This document shows positions 48,243-56,896 of a stretch of 64,000 bases of DNA, piece after piece. A model generated the notes under the pieces. The model was given only the letters and a program-made list of their open reading frames with translations. It was not told where the DNA came from and did not search any database. The DNA comes from Tranzscheliella williamsii. Lineage: Eukaryota; Basidiomycota; Ustilaginomycetes; Ustilaginales; Ustilaginaceae. The DNA is taken from contig JALBYF010000007.1 of assembly GCA_023212725.1 (NCBI GenBank), forward strand, positions 186,001 to 250,000, written 5' to 3'. Position numbers and translations under genes: made by a program. Position 1 is the first letter of the stretch. Every line of letters begins with the position of its first letter.

Positions 48243-50216
48243 TCAGTGGGGTTGTGCATGCAAGGAGGGGCGGAAGCGCCTGCGTGCGAGGACGAGCGGG
48301 TCGGGAGCGGCGACCCATTCGTGGTAGGGGAGGAGCCTGGTGGCGAGGAGTTTGGCCTCGGACGAGTGCGGTGCGGAGGCGAGCGCCGTGGCGAGGAGGA
48401 TGGCGGCGCGGATGGCGGTTTGGGCGGGGTCTGGGCCGGTGCAGATGCGGAGGGGCACGTCGGCGGGCGCGCGTGGGCGGAGATCGTGTGCAAGGCGCCG
48501 CTCCAGACCCACCGTCTTGGCCAGCCCACCGACGAGCAGGACGTGCGCCCACATCAGCGAGGCCGCATCCCCTGACACCGCCGCAACAGCCTCCGCAACA
48601 AGGCCCGACAGACCGTGCTGATCCAGCCCAATCGACCCCGGGTTGAACAGCGTCTCCATCACCCCGAAACGCTCGCCCTCCAGCACGAGCGCTTGCTTCT
48701 CCTCGCCCTCGCCATCTGCATCCTCCCTCTCTTCCCCGTCTTCCCCATCCTCAGCGGCAACAGTCTCGGACTGGACAGCCTTGCGCTTGCGTATCGGGCC
48801 GCCAGAGGGGCCCGGAGGGCTGGCAGACTGAGCGATGAAGGCAGCTTGCCACTCCAAGTCGGCTTGACTGGGCGAGCCGACACTCCCCGTTCCGCTCTCT
48901 CCTGGCTCTACTGGAGGCGTGCTGGGTTTGTGGGGTAGAGTGCCGTTGTTGGATGCGCTACGCTGCCACAAGCTGCTGCTACCGGGGTTGGGACCGCGGA
49001 CGATGGTGCCATACTTGCCCTCTTCGTCCGCCGCGGTCGTGGAGTAGTCTGGAAGGTTCCAGACAACGTTGACGTCGCTGGGCCGCTTCCTGGACGAGCC
49101 AAATTTGGCAAGGACAAGCAGCTCTTCGTACGTCCAGTCTGTGGGGCTTTTGGTGCGCATTCGCTCGATCAGTTTGCGCGGAGGGACGCCAATAGGCCGT
49201 GTGCCGGAGGCGGCCGCGACGAAGCAGGTGCGTTCGCGGATGTACGAAACGAGCCAGCTCTCGTCCATCATGTCGAGCTGGCGAAAGGAGAGCGACTCTT
49301 TCAGAAGGTTGGTCAGAATCTTGCCGCCCAGATCCAGCCGTCGCACAGCGGCCCATTGCACCTCACCGCGGATGACAGGAACAGCATGACAGAAGGAGTA
49401 ACCCACATCGAGCACCAGCATCGCTTCAGGCCGCCGACAAAGCGGCTTGGGAGGCGCAGACGGCCCTGACTCGGAGCCTTTGGTGCGGGTATCGGATGGC
49501 CCAAGCCGAGATGGTCGAGAAGATCGCTTCGGCTTCTTGCTGGAAGCCGCAGCCGGGCTGGGCGCAGCCTCTGGGCCTTGGTGCCCGTTGGTATCGGCGG
49601 ACGTTGAATTCTGCGGCGGCTTAGACGGAAAAGAAGTAGTGGGGTCAAACACCTCGGACCAGGCGGCGAGGCTTGCGGGGTCACAGCGCCATACTGCGGC
49701 AGCACCATACTCCTCGAAGAGCATCAAGTCGGTGGCCTGCTCCACCTCGTCGAACGTGAAATAGGATTCGGTGATGATGACCGCTTTGCGATGCAATAGT
49801 CTACCGTCCGAAGGCTTGCGGAAGGCGCTATGCGAATGGCTAGCAAAGTGAGACGTGATGACATGATCCCATATGGTCTTCTGGGCTGCCCAGTCCGAAA
49901 TGACACCCTTCTGGTGAGGGAGGCGCAGGTGCAGGCCCCCGTAGTCGGAGAGGTCCTTATGTATATCGGAGGAGACGAACAGTCTGCGGGATGAGGGACC
50001 CTGTGAGGAGCGTGTCCGGGCTATAGCGTTTGGGAAGTTGTCGATGCGGACGGACGAGGGCAGGAGATTAGGCTCCGGATAGGGTATAGATGCGATGCGG
50101 ATGGTATGTGCGCCATTGTCGATGAGTACGATGCCGTCGACATCCACAAGCGGGTCTTCGTTGGATGCTGATAGCGATGGGGAGGCGGGCGAAGGCGAAT
50201 GCGTCGGTGCAGGCAT
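48243..50216 (-). CDS. ARP6: ARP6 actin-related protein (SWR1 complex)
   Basis: A 657-residue, one-exon actin-fold protein. The first actin signature is GIVLIDNGAHTIRIA; the core contains PHQKGVISDWAAQKTIWDHV, EEYGAAAVWR and the phosphate-2 region LVLDVGYSFCHAVPVIRGE, followed by RRLDLGGKILTNLLKESLSFRQLDMMDE (read in pieces), which is diagnostic of Arp6. LVGGLAKTVGLERRL near the end is the actin GG loop. Arp6 with Swc6 forms part of SWR1, which places H2A.Z in nucleosomes. The protein is larger than usual (about 400-450) because of two Ser/Pro and Glu-rich insertions, near residues 200-250 and 430-530. The codon bias switches at about 48490. Confidence 0.9.
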   Translation of the reverse strand: MPAPTHSPSPASPSLSASNEDPLVDVDGIVLIDNGAHTIRIASIPYPEPNLLPSSVRIDNFPNAIARTRSSQGPSSRRLFVSSDIHKDLSDYGGLHLRLPHQKGVISDWAAQKTIWDHVITSHFASHSHSAFRKPSDGRLLHRKAVIITESYFTFDEVEQATDLMLFEEYGAAAVWRCDPASLAAWSEVFDPTTSFPSKPPQNSTSADTNGHQGPEAAPSPAAASSKKPKRSSRPSRLGPSDTRTKGSESGPSAPPKPLCRRPEAMLVLDVGYSFCHAVPVIRGEVQWAAVRRLDLGGKILTNLLKESLSFRQLDMMDESWLVSYIRERTCFVAAASGTRPIGVPPRKLIERMRTKSPTDWTYEELLVLAKFGSSRKRPSDVNVVWNLPDYSTTAADEEGKYGTIVRGPNPGSSSLWQRSASNNGTLPHKPSTPPVEPGESGTGSVGSPSQADLEWQAAFIAQSASPPGPSGGPIRKRKAVQSETVAAEDGEDGEEREDADGEGEEKQALVLEGERFGVMETLFNPGSIGLDQHGLSGLVAEAVAAVSGDAASLMWAHVLLVGGLAKTVGLERRLAHDLRPRAPADVPLRICTGPDPAQTAIRAAILLATALASAPHSSEAKLLATRLLPYHEWVAAPDPLVLARRRFRPSLHAQPH

Positions 50217-50512
50217 GGCGGCAGATCAGCTGCCCTAGATGGTGCAAGGAGGAACAAGGCCAGATCTATCCAAGCCCTCATCAATGCAGCATACGGGGCG
50301 AAGCGTGTTGACCGTGTTCCGGATGCCGAGTCCCGCAGGTTGAAAACGAGAATGTGCTCATGTCAGATTGTGATTTGACCTCCACCTCGACTAAGAAGCC
50401 AAGTCATGAATGATTCATGGAGGATGTGTGGGCTTAGTCACTGTAGACACTCGATCTTCTCGTCGATGACTGCTTCCGTGACCTCGTTCCCACCACCATT
50501 GCCTATCACATC
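50217..50512. promoter_or_regulatory. divergent promoter, ARP6 / COX19
   Basis: A 296-bp spacer; no gene is seen. Confidence 0.4.
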
Positions 50513-51159
50513 ATGTCGTTCGGAAGGCCACCCACGTTCTCTGACTTCAAGGCATCGCCGCCGGACCGCGGCTCTTTTCCGCTGGATCACGAGGGTGAGT
50601 CGTGTAGAGTTGTGCCTCGGGGATGCGAGAGGGGTTGGCGGCTGACGCGCTTTGCCTCTTGGGATTGGCTCTGGATGCGGCGGCAGGCGAGTGCCGGTCG
50701 CAGATGCAGGAGTACATGAACTGCATCAAGTACAACGGCAACGACAACGGCAAGTGCCGGCATCTGAGCAAGGCGTACCTGCAGTGCCGTATGGACAAGT
50801 AAGTTGTGAGAGTGGGTTGAGATGCCCGCGGCTGCGCGGTGCATTGGCGTAAGCGCTGACATGACGATCATAGAGGCCTGATGGAGAAGGACAGCATGGA
50901 CAATCTGGGCTTCAAGGGCGTCGTCGACGACCCGCTCTCGACCGGCACCGAAGGCCGCAAGTCGAGCACCAACGCCGCCAGCGAGCGCGCCACCTCCCAG
51001 TCTAACACCGCCCATCAAGCCCCCGAGTCCGTCGCCGGCCAGTCCCACGGCGGCGAGGCCCACCCACCCTCCAGCGTCCAGAACCACGGCCCCCACAAAC
51101 AGGCCTCCAGCTACGCCGGCGGCTCCTACGGCGGCAGCGGTAAAGGCCGTCAGGTATAG
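50513..51159 (+). CDS. COX19: COX19 cytochrome c oxidase assembly factor (three exons)
   Basis: Exons 50513-50594, 50687-50798 and 50874-51159 join in frame to 159 residues; introns of 92 and 75 bp have GTGAGT/GGCAG and GTAAGT/ATAG borders. The product begins MSFGRPPTFSDFKASPPDRGSF, then PLDHEGECRSQMQEYMNC. Two CX9C motifs are present (CRSQMQEYMNC and CRHLSKAYLQC), as in Cox19, a Mia40 substrate in the mitochondrial intermembrane space that delivers copper to Cox11 and cytochrome oxidase. The following RMDKGLMEKDSMDNLGF is a further Cox19 signature. The roughly 75-residue Ser/Gly/His tail has no counterpart in yeast Cox19 and looks disordered. Confidence 0.92.
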
Positions 51160-51352
51160 CACCCTCTCTTCCCCACCTCGCCGCCGGCCTCAGCCGCGCT
51201 TGCAACCCCCTACACCTCTTGCTCATACTCGTCATTGCAAGAAAAGGAATACGGACTTGTCTATATGCTCAGTGCGGCTGTGCTACGGTGAGGTAGTGTA
51301 CATTTGCGGTTGCGGGCGGGCAGCCGGTCGAGACGGTACGGCGTGCGATGGC

Positions 51353-53131
51353 TCAGGCGTACTTGTGGAGAAACTCGGTGTGGAACTTGCCGTAGCGGTC
51401 GATGAATTCGTCGGTCTCTTTGGCGAGGACGGTGGTGCGGAAGAAGCAGGCGCCGGTGTCGGGCTCGGGCATCTTGCCGAATCCGCTGCCGGGGACGACG
51501 CAGATGCCGGTGGCGTCGAGCAGCGCGAGGCAGTAGAACTCGTCGACCTTCTTGCCGGCACTCGCGGCTGCCTCGTGCGCGGCGCGTGGGAGAGTGATGC
51601 GCGGGAAGAGGTAGAGCGCGCCCTGTGCGGGCTGCACCTCGACGCCCGGCAGCTCGGCGAAGCGGCGCGCCATCTTCTCCGACCGTTCCTGCAGCGTCGC
51701 GTGGATCGCTCCCGTCTCGGCGTGGTAGGTATGCCAGGACGGCTCGCCCTCCTTCGGCGGCTTCACCAGCATGTCCACCCCGATCTGCCCCTGCAGCGAC
51801 GGACACAAGGATATGCTCGCCAGTTTGTAGATCTCTGACTCGACACCGGCATCGATGTTGGTCAGCTCGAAATACCCGCCGCGTCGCCCACACTCGCCAG
51901 ACACGCCCTTAGAGATCGAGTGGAAGGAGACCAGCTCCACCTTGGCGGCAATGTCCCGCTCGGATGCATCGGCGCTCTTGCTGAAATCCAGGAGTACTTT
52001 TTTAAACGAGTGGAAGGGGCGCTCCTCCGGCTGGTAGATGTTGGCCTGATAAACCTCGTCGGCCAAAAGCACGATGCGTTTTTCGTAGGCCATGCGGATC
52101 AGATCTTGAATGTTCTCGTAGGAGAGGCACTGGCCGGTCGGGTTGCCGGGATTGATGACGGCGCAGGCACGGACGTCGGTGCCATTGGCACGCGCTTCGT
52201 CGATGGAGCGCGACATGGCTTTAGGGTCCAAGGACCAGTCGTCGAAGGGATTCAGATCGTAGCGGACGGTGCGGGCGTTGTAGAGGGCGAGCGCGGCGCT
52301 GTACAGAGGATACTGAGGAATGGGAATCATGATGCCAGTTTCGGGGCCAGCGATCATGACCTGGAGCAAAAGCTGGACACCGCCGCTAGCGCCGGTGGTG
52401 AGGTAGATAAGTTCGGGATCGGACGGGTAGCCATCACGTTGCTCGATAAACTCGGCGATGTGCTTGCGGACGATGGAGGCGCCCTTGGAATGCGAATAGG
52501 CGCCGACACTGCCAATGTCGGCGAGCAGCAGTTTGGCCCGATCTTGGGTGTCTTTGGGAAAGATCTTGTCGATGCCAGGCTGCTCCATCAGTTCCGGGTA
52601 TTCGGTAAGCGCGGCGACCTGTCGCCAGAATGTCAATGGCTTCTGTGCGAGGAAGGGCTGCTGCTGCGGATTGCCGATATTGGCAGTGACGACAGACGGG
52701 AAAGGCAGCGTCTCTCCATTGGCGATCTGCGCAGCATACTTGTTGGCACGGTTGGAGAGCTCTCCCCGCACAGCATACTCGGCTTCCAGCACATGCGGGT
52801 TGATGGTCTTGGTGGTGAGGACAGGAGTGTAGCTAACTTTGCTCGAAGAAGCAAAACCTCGAGAAGACGACGCCTGGGTGGTGTACGACGACGCATAGGC
52901 AGATTCTTGCGCCATGCTGGACGAAGAGGCGGAGGAAAGCGATGAGCGGGAGAGAGAACGGTCTCGACCGGGGCCCATGGCAGCTAACGACGACAAAGGC
53001 TTTGCGGTGAAGGTGCGGCTGACGAGGAGCAGCGACGAGGGGTCAGTGGAAGCGACGGCACGTTGGTTGACGGTGGGAGATACGGAAGAGGAGGGAAATG
53101 CTCGCGAGAGAGCAAGACGGATCAGTGTCAT
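51353..53131 (-). CDS. ALT1: alanine aminotransferase with probable mitochondrial presequence
   Basis: ATG at 53131 gives 592 residues; the frame continues upstream only from a TTG. The PLP class I/II fold is intact: TANIGNPQQ, TTGASGGVQ, INPGNPTGQCLSYENI, LADEVYQANIY and the lysine segment SFHSISKGVSGECGRRGGYFE, all diagnostic of alanine transaminase, which interconverts pyruvate/glutamate and alanine/2-oxoglutarate. The first 50 residues are Arg, Ser and Leu-rich with no acidic residue until late, like a mitochondrial presequence. In-frame ATGs at 52978 (MGPGRD) and slightly downstream (MAQES) would give a cytosolic form. A TTGCAG-free, unspliced gene. The codon bias switches at about 51620. 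Confidence 0.9.
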   Translation of the reverse strand: MTLIRLALSRAFPSSSVSPTVNQRAVASTDPSSLLLVSRTFTAKPLSSLAAMGPGRDRSLSRSSLSSASSSSMAQESAYASSYTTQASSSRGFASSSKVSYTPVLTTKTINPHVLEAEYAVRGELSNRANKYAAQIANGETLPFPSVVTANIGNPQQQPFLAQKPLTFWRQVAALTEYPELMEQPGIDKIFPKDTQDRAKLLLADIGSVGAYSHSKGASIVRKHIAEFIEQRDGYPSDPELIYLTTGASGGVQLLLQVMIAGPETGIMIPIPQYPLYSAALALYNARTVRYDLNPFDDWSLDPKAMSRSIDEARANGTDVRACAVINPGNPTGQCLSYENIQDLIRMAYEKRIVLLADEVYQANIYQPEERPFHSFKKVLLDFSKSADASERDIAAKVELVSFHSISKGVSGECGRRGGYFELTNIDAGVESEIYKLASISLCPSLQGQIGVDMLVKPPKEGEPSWHTYHAETGAIHATLQERSEKMARRFAELPGVEVQPAQGALYLFPRITLPRAAHEAAASAGKKVDEFYCLALLDATGICVVPGSGFGKMPEPDTGACFFRTTVLAKETDEFIDRYGKFHTEFLHKYA

Positions 53132-54433
53132 GACCGGCGGGGCAGAGCGGGCAGGAGAGCGAAAGCCGGGTAGAGGCGGCGGGGCAGAGCGGGGCAGAGA
53201 TGGACAGAGCGGGAGATAGTAGATTAAGATGCAGCTATAGCCAAGCGGGGTGCAGCGAGCAGCTAGCAGGGAGGAAGAGGAGTCAAGAGAGAGAGACGAG
53301 TCACCCGTCGCCCTAGTCCGAGCTTGTAATCCTTGCTTGCTGGTTGAAGAAAAGACAGGACAAATAACCGGAAGAAGCGAAAATTTGGAAGCGAAAACCA
53401 ACCTGAGGAGACTCTACTCAGTCACAGTAATATGACTAGTGTGACTGTGACTTCTCTCACAAGGTCACACGGCGACTTGTCGCTTGGCAACGTGAGTGAG
53501 TCTCTGACTCGATGCAAGTTTGGCGAGTTACCAGTCGTGAGTGTGGAGTTGGATACCTCTACATTTTATGCGTGTGATCGTGATTGCCAACCAGGCTACA
53601 TCAACCCGCCAGTCCCACATGAACATTGGCACCCCCAGCACGACAGCGAAGGGGACGCGATAATGACCTCGTGTTGGGTGCCCACCCTGGGCCCCTAGTT
53701 TCCCTTGCAATCGAATGAACGCGGCTAAGGGCCGAGGGTGACCAGGAAGCGACAGCGGGCAGGGCAAGCGGTTGTGTCTTGGACCCAAGCTGCTCCAGGC
53801 CGACATCGAACGGCCGTGGCAAGCCCAGTTGCGCAGCGTCGGGTCACCCGACCACCTAGCATTGCTGAGCTTATCAGAGCGTGCTGTCGGCTCAGCCCGG
53901 CGACGGCAGCTACTCCGATGGCGACTAAAGCCTGCCCCGGCCGTGGCCGACACAGCTGCCGTGCCTTCCATTACTGTTAAATCCAAAACTCTTTTCTGCG
54001 CGACTGTGACTGCAACGAGGGTATCACATTTTCACACGCAGCAAAGTCAGAAGCGCTCCGCTTCTTTCGTTAGTCTTTGTACAGTCGGCCACTGAACAGG
54101 CCGGCCTCTCGCTACAAGCAGCTAGATTCATCCATATCGTACCTTTCTCACGCGTTGGAGAGAGTAAATGCAATTGCAGACGGTCAAATGTATGTAATGT
54201 GTAGGCTGCGCCCGGTATGCTCAGTGGTCATGTCTCAGCAATGTATGTGATGGAAGCCGCCGCAAAAAGAACCCGACACTGTGGTCGGCACAAAATCCGT
54301 CTTTGAATGGAACGGACAGGATAATTTCGGGAGAGCAGCCAAGGTGGCGAAAGCCGAGCGTCGGATGGCTTGCCTTGGGATTAGTGCCACCGCCAATCGA
54401 CTCTGAGAAGAAGGAATGCAAGGGTAGTGGACA
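53132..54433. promoter_or_regulatory. intergenic, ALT1 promoter and 3' flank of the next gene
   Basis: 1.3 kb without a gene. An inverted repeat (GTCACAGT ... ACTGTGAC) spans 53420-53450. The ALT1-proximal part is purine-rich on the plus strand (pyrimidine-rich leader on the minus strand). Confidence 0.45.
53420..53450. repeat. imperfect palindrome with GTCACAGT arms
   Basis: Eight-base inverted arms, GTCACAGT and ACTGTGAC, flank an AT-rich centre containing ACTAGT. Could be a regulator site or simply part of the dispersed TGTGAC motif family in this genome. Confidence 0.6.
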
Positions 54434-56053
54434 CTAGTATCGCCGCAACCAGTCCGAGCTGGATGTTTCTTGGCGGCCCTTCATCCTGGCGGCTAGGCCG
54501 CCTGCTGGTGCGGGCTTTGCTGTGGCGGCAGGAGCGCGCGTGTCGGTGAGCCAGAACGCTTCCTCGTGCGGGTCCTCTTCGCTGTCCTCGTCCATTTCGG
54601 TGTGGTAGGTGCTGGTGCGGCCGCGCTTGGCAGGCCGGGCGGTAGCATCTGCGTCGTGCATGTGCTGGTCATCGTCGTCGTCGTCGTCGCTCCAGTTGGT
54701 CTGGTCCAGCCGCGCGAGGAGGGCATCCCGCTGCGCCTGCTTCGCGCACATCGTGCCGCCGCCCGTCCGCGCAACCGCCGGCATCGACGTCGCAGCCTGC
54801 AGTCGAGACGAGCTCGACGCCATGTCGTGTGCCCACGTCGGCGCGGTAGGCTGGGCCTCTCGCCGCTGCTCTTCGCCTCGCTCTTCGTCTGTCCGCTTGC
54901 GTTTGGCTGCAAGCTGCGCAGCGAACAGTCCTCCACCGCCCGCAGAGCCACCCTCGAGCGATGGGCTACTCTCAGCCCGCGCCTCGCGACCACTGCTGCT
55001 GCTCCGGCTGCGAGGAGGCTCCGCCGTCGCAGCTGCCGCTGGCGGAAAGAGGAGCCTCGGCTGGAAGCGAGGAGGCCGTGGGCCAAGCCCACTACCCAAG
55101 TCGCTGCCAGAGTCGTCCGAATCGTACTCTGGGTCGGCGTACGTGACCCGCTGGCCTCGGAAGACATAGGTGATCTTGCCGCTTTCCTTGCGCGGGCACG
55201 CGCGAGCCCTGGCCCGCGCCTGCTCCGCCCGCGGCCCGTGCAAGCCAATATCGGCCGGACCACCAGCCAGAAACGGATTCTTCGGCGTGTCTCTGATCGG
55301 GAGCGTCGTTGTCAAACATCGGTTTTCCACCGACACATGGTCCGATAGTGGCCGCGCGGGCTGAAGCAATGGTCGAGTCGAGGTCTGATCCTGAAAGCGA
55401 GAGCCTGCGCGAGGGGTAGAATCCTGCTCGCGCGAATGCAATGTATCCGTTCCATCGACCTCCCCCTCGCCGTCCGCCTCGCTGTCGAAATCATCGTAAT
55501 AAGGATGCGTATGGTGCGGTACGGCCGGCTGCTGTTGGCTGCTGGAGCCCCGGTCGAGGAACGGATTGTGTTCTTCGTCGGATTCGAAGCTTGTCTGAGT
55601 CAGCGTCGTGGACCGCGATCGGCCGAGCAAGTTGGACGACGACGCTTGCGAGATAGGGTCCCGAGCTGCCTGACCAGAGAGCTGAACTGGCTGGCCACTT
55701 GTAGAAGCATATCTTTCCGACTCGACCTCACTGTCGGAGAAGGTCAGTGCGGACGATGCATGATCTGGATTAAGCTCCTGGTCGTACCTGATGTCTCTGC
55801 TCATCGGTGGTGTAGGTGGCCGCGTAACGTCCTTTGCAGAGACTTGCTTTTTCTCTGCGGGACTGAGGTTACTGTATGGGAGAGTATGGGTGGACGTGGA
55901 ATAGGTGTCCTTCTGAGGCTGGGTAATATTCCTCGTCGTGGCGCCGAAGACATCTTGGCCGCTGTAGTCTTTCGAGTTGCCCAGGCGAGTCTTGTCTGGC
56001 TTGTAAGCGCGACCCGACGAAGGCGGGGAGAGCAAGCCTTGATCTACAGACAT
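54434..56053 (-). CDS. uncharacterised, mostly disordered protein with a conserved core (539 aa)
   Basis: ATG at 56053, one exon. Most of the protein is Ser/Pro/Asp-rich and disordered, with acidic runs (SDDDDDDDQ) and basic patches (AAKRKR, KRGR) that could serve as nuclear signals. Between residues 255 and 320 lies a more constrained core: RDTPKNPFLAGG, GLHGPRAEQARARA, then KITYVFRGQRVTYADPEYD. I recall this NPFL plus YVFRG combination as a conserved block in basidiomycete and other fungal unknowns but cannot name it. PPTPP and several S/T-P sites suggest proline-directed kinase targets. Probably nuclear and regulated by phosphorylation; function not known. Confidence 0.7.
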   Translation of the reverse strand: MSVDQGLLSPPSSGRAYKPDKTRLGNSKDYSGQDVFGATTRNITQPQKDTYSTSTHTLPYSNLSPAEKKQVSAKDVTRPPTPPMSRDIRYDQELNPDHASSALTFSDSEVESERYASTSGQPVQLSGQAARDPISQASSSNLLGRSRSTTLTQTSFESDEEHNPFLDRGSSSQQQPAVPHHTHPYYDDFDSEADGEGEVDGTDTLHSREQDSTPRAGSRFQDQTSTRPLLQPARPLSDHVSVENRCLTTTLPIRDTPKNPFLAGGPADIGLHGPRAEQARARARACPRKESGKITYVFRGQRVTYADPEYDSDDSGSDLGSGLGPRPPRFQPRLLFPPAAAATAEPPRSRSSSSGREARAESSPSLEGGSAGGGGLFAAQLAAKRKRTDEERGEEQRREAQPTAPTWAHDMASSSSRLQAATSMPAVARTGGGTMCAKQAQRDALLARLDQTNWSDDDDDDDQHMHDADATARPAKRGRTSTYHTEMDEDSEEDPHEEAFWLTDTRAPAATAKPAPAGGLAARMKGRQETSSSDWLRRY

Positions 56054-56882
56054 GCTACTGTGTCAGAGTACACTGCGCTGTCTTTCTGATTATGGTGACG
56101 ACACGGTCGAGCGACGACGGAGGGCAGGAGAGCGACCGATATGATAATCTACGGTCTGGTGTCAGGGGGTATTTAAGCAGCCATGGAACAGGTAATGTTG
56201 GCAGTGCGGCGACACAGACGGACAGATAACAAAGAATACCAAGGTTGGAGAGATGCTGATGCTGTCACCTCGTTTCTGAGATGCGATGTTGGGGTCGAAG
56301 TACGGGCTGCTGATGATGCTGGGTAAGATGGACTCTGTGTATGATAATGTGGTGATATCAGGTATGATTGCGACGTAAGAAAGGAGCAAGCCAAGGGGAG
56401 AGATCGAAGTGAATGGATGGTGGATGGAATCGTGCTATGACAACGCTTTCTTGATGCAGATGGCTGGCTCAGATTGTGGACGGAAAGTTCGCTGTTGTCT
56501 GGTCGAGGTCAATGCATGCGTTCCTTTCTTGCGTTTGTGCATGTGCTTTGAACGAGCGGCTTTGCGCATTCAATACGGAAACAGCGTTGATCAAGTGGAA
56601 ACTCGTTGAACGCGTTGTCACTCGCTGCAAGCCCGCGATGCGCAGTTTCTCGCGTAGAGTGCTAGCGCGCATCCCGCTACGTGTCGCGTAAATAGCTTTG
56701 TCGCGTGTTTGGGTAAATAGATCGGGCATATAACCCGATCGTTTTTTGATCACCACCGTGTATTTGACGGAGAGGTGTAGTCCACCCACAAATCAGCCGT
56801 GGCCAAGCCAGACCTGCACTAGCACCCCGACACCCAATAGACACCGGACACGCTATGCCTTTCTTTGCCACCGGACAACGCT
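56054..56882. promoter_or_regulatory. divergent region, disordered-protein gene / MYND-SET gene
   Basis: No gene. Ends with a 27-28 bp near-duplication around the MYND-SET start that also creates a short upstream reading frame. Confidence 0.45.
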
Positions 56883-56896
56883 ATGCCTTCTTTTGC
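56842..56896 (+). repeat. near-duplicate segment carrying the start codon
   Basis: ACCGGACA-CGCTATGCC and ACCGGACAACGCTATGCC are followed by TTTCTTTGCC and TTCTTTTGCC. The first copy's ATG (56855) opens a 21-codon frame ending at 56917 that overlaps the main start. Confidence 0.8.

Noticed and set aside
51920..52945. 341-codon plus-strand frame antisense to ALT1
   Set aside because: The opposite strand encodes a complete alanine aminotransferase; the frame has no recognisable motif.
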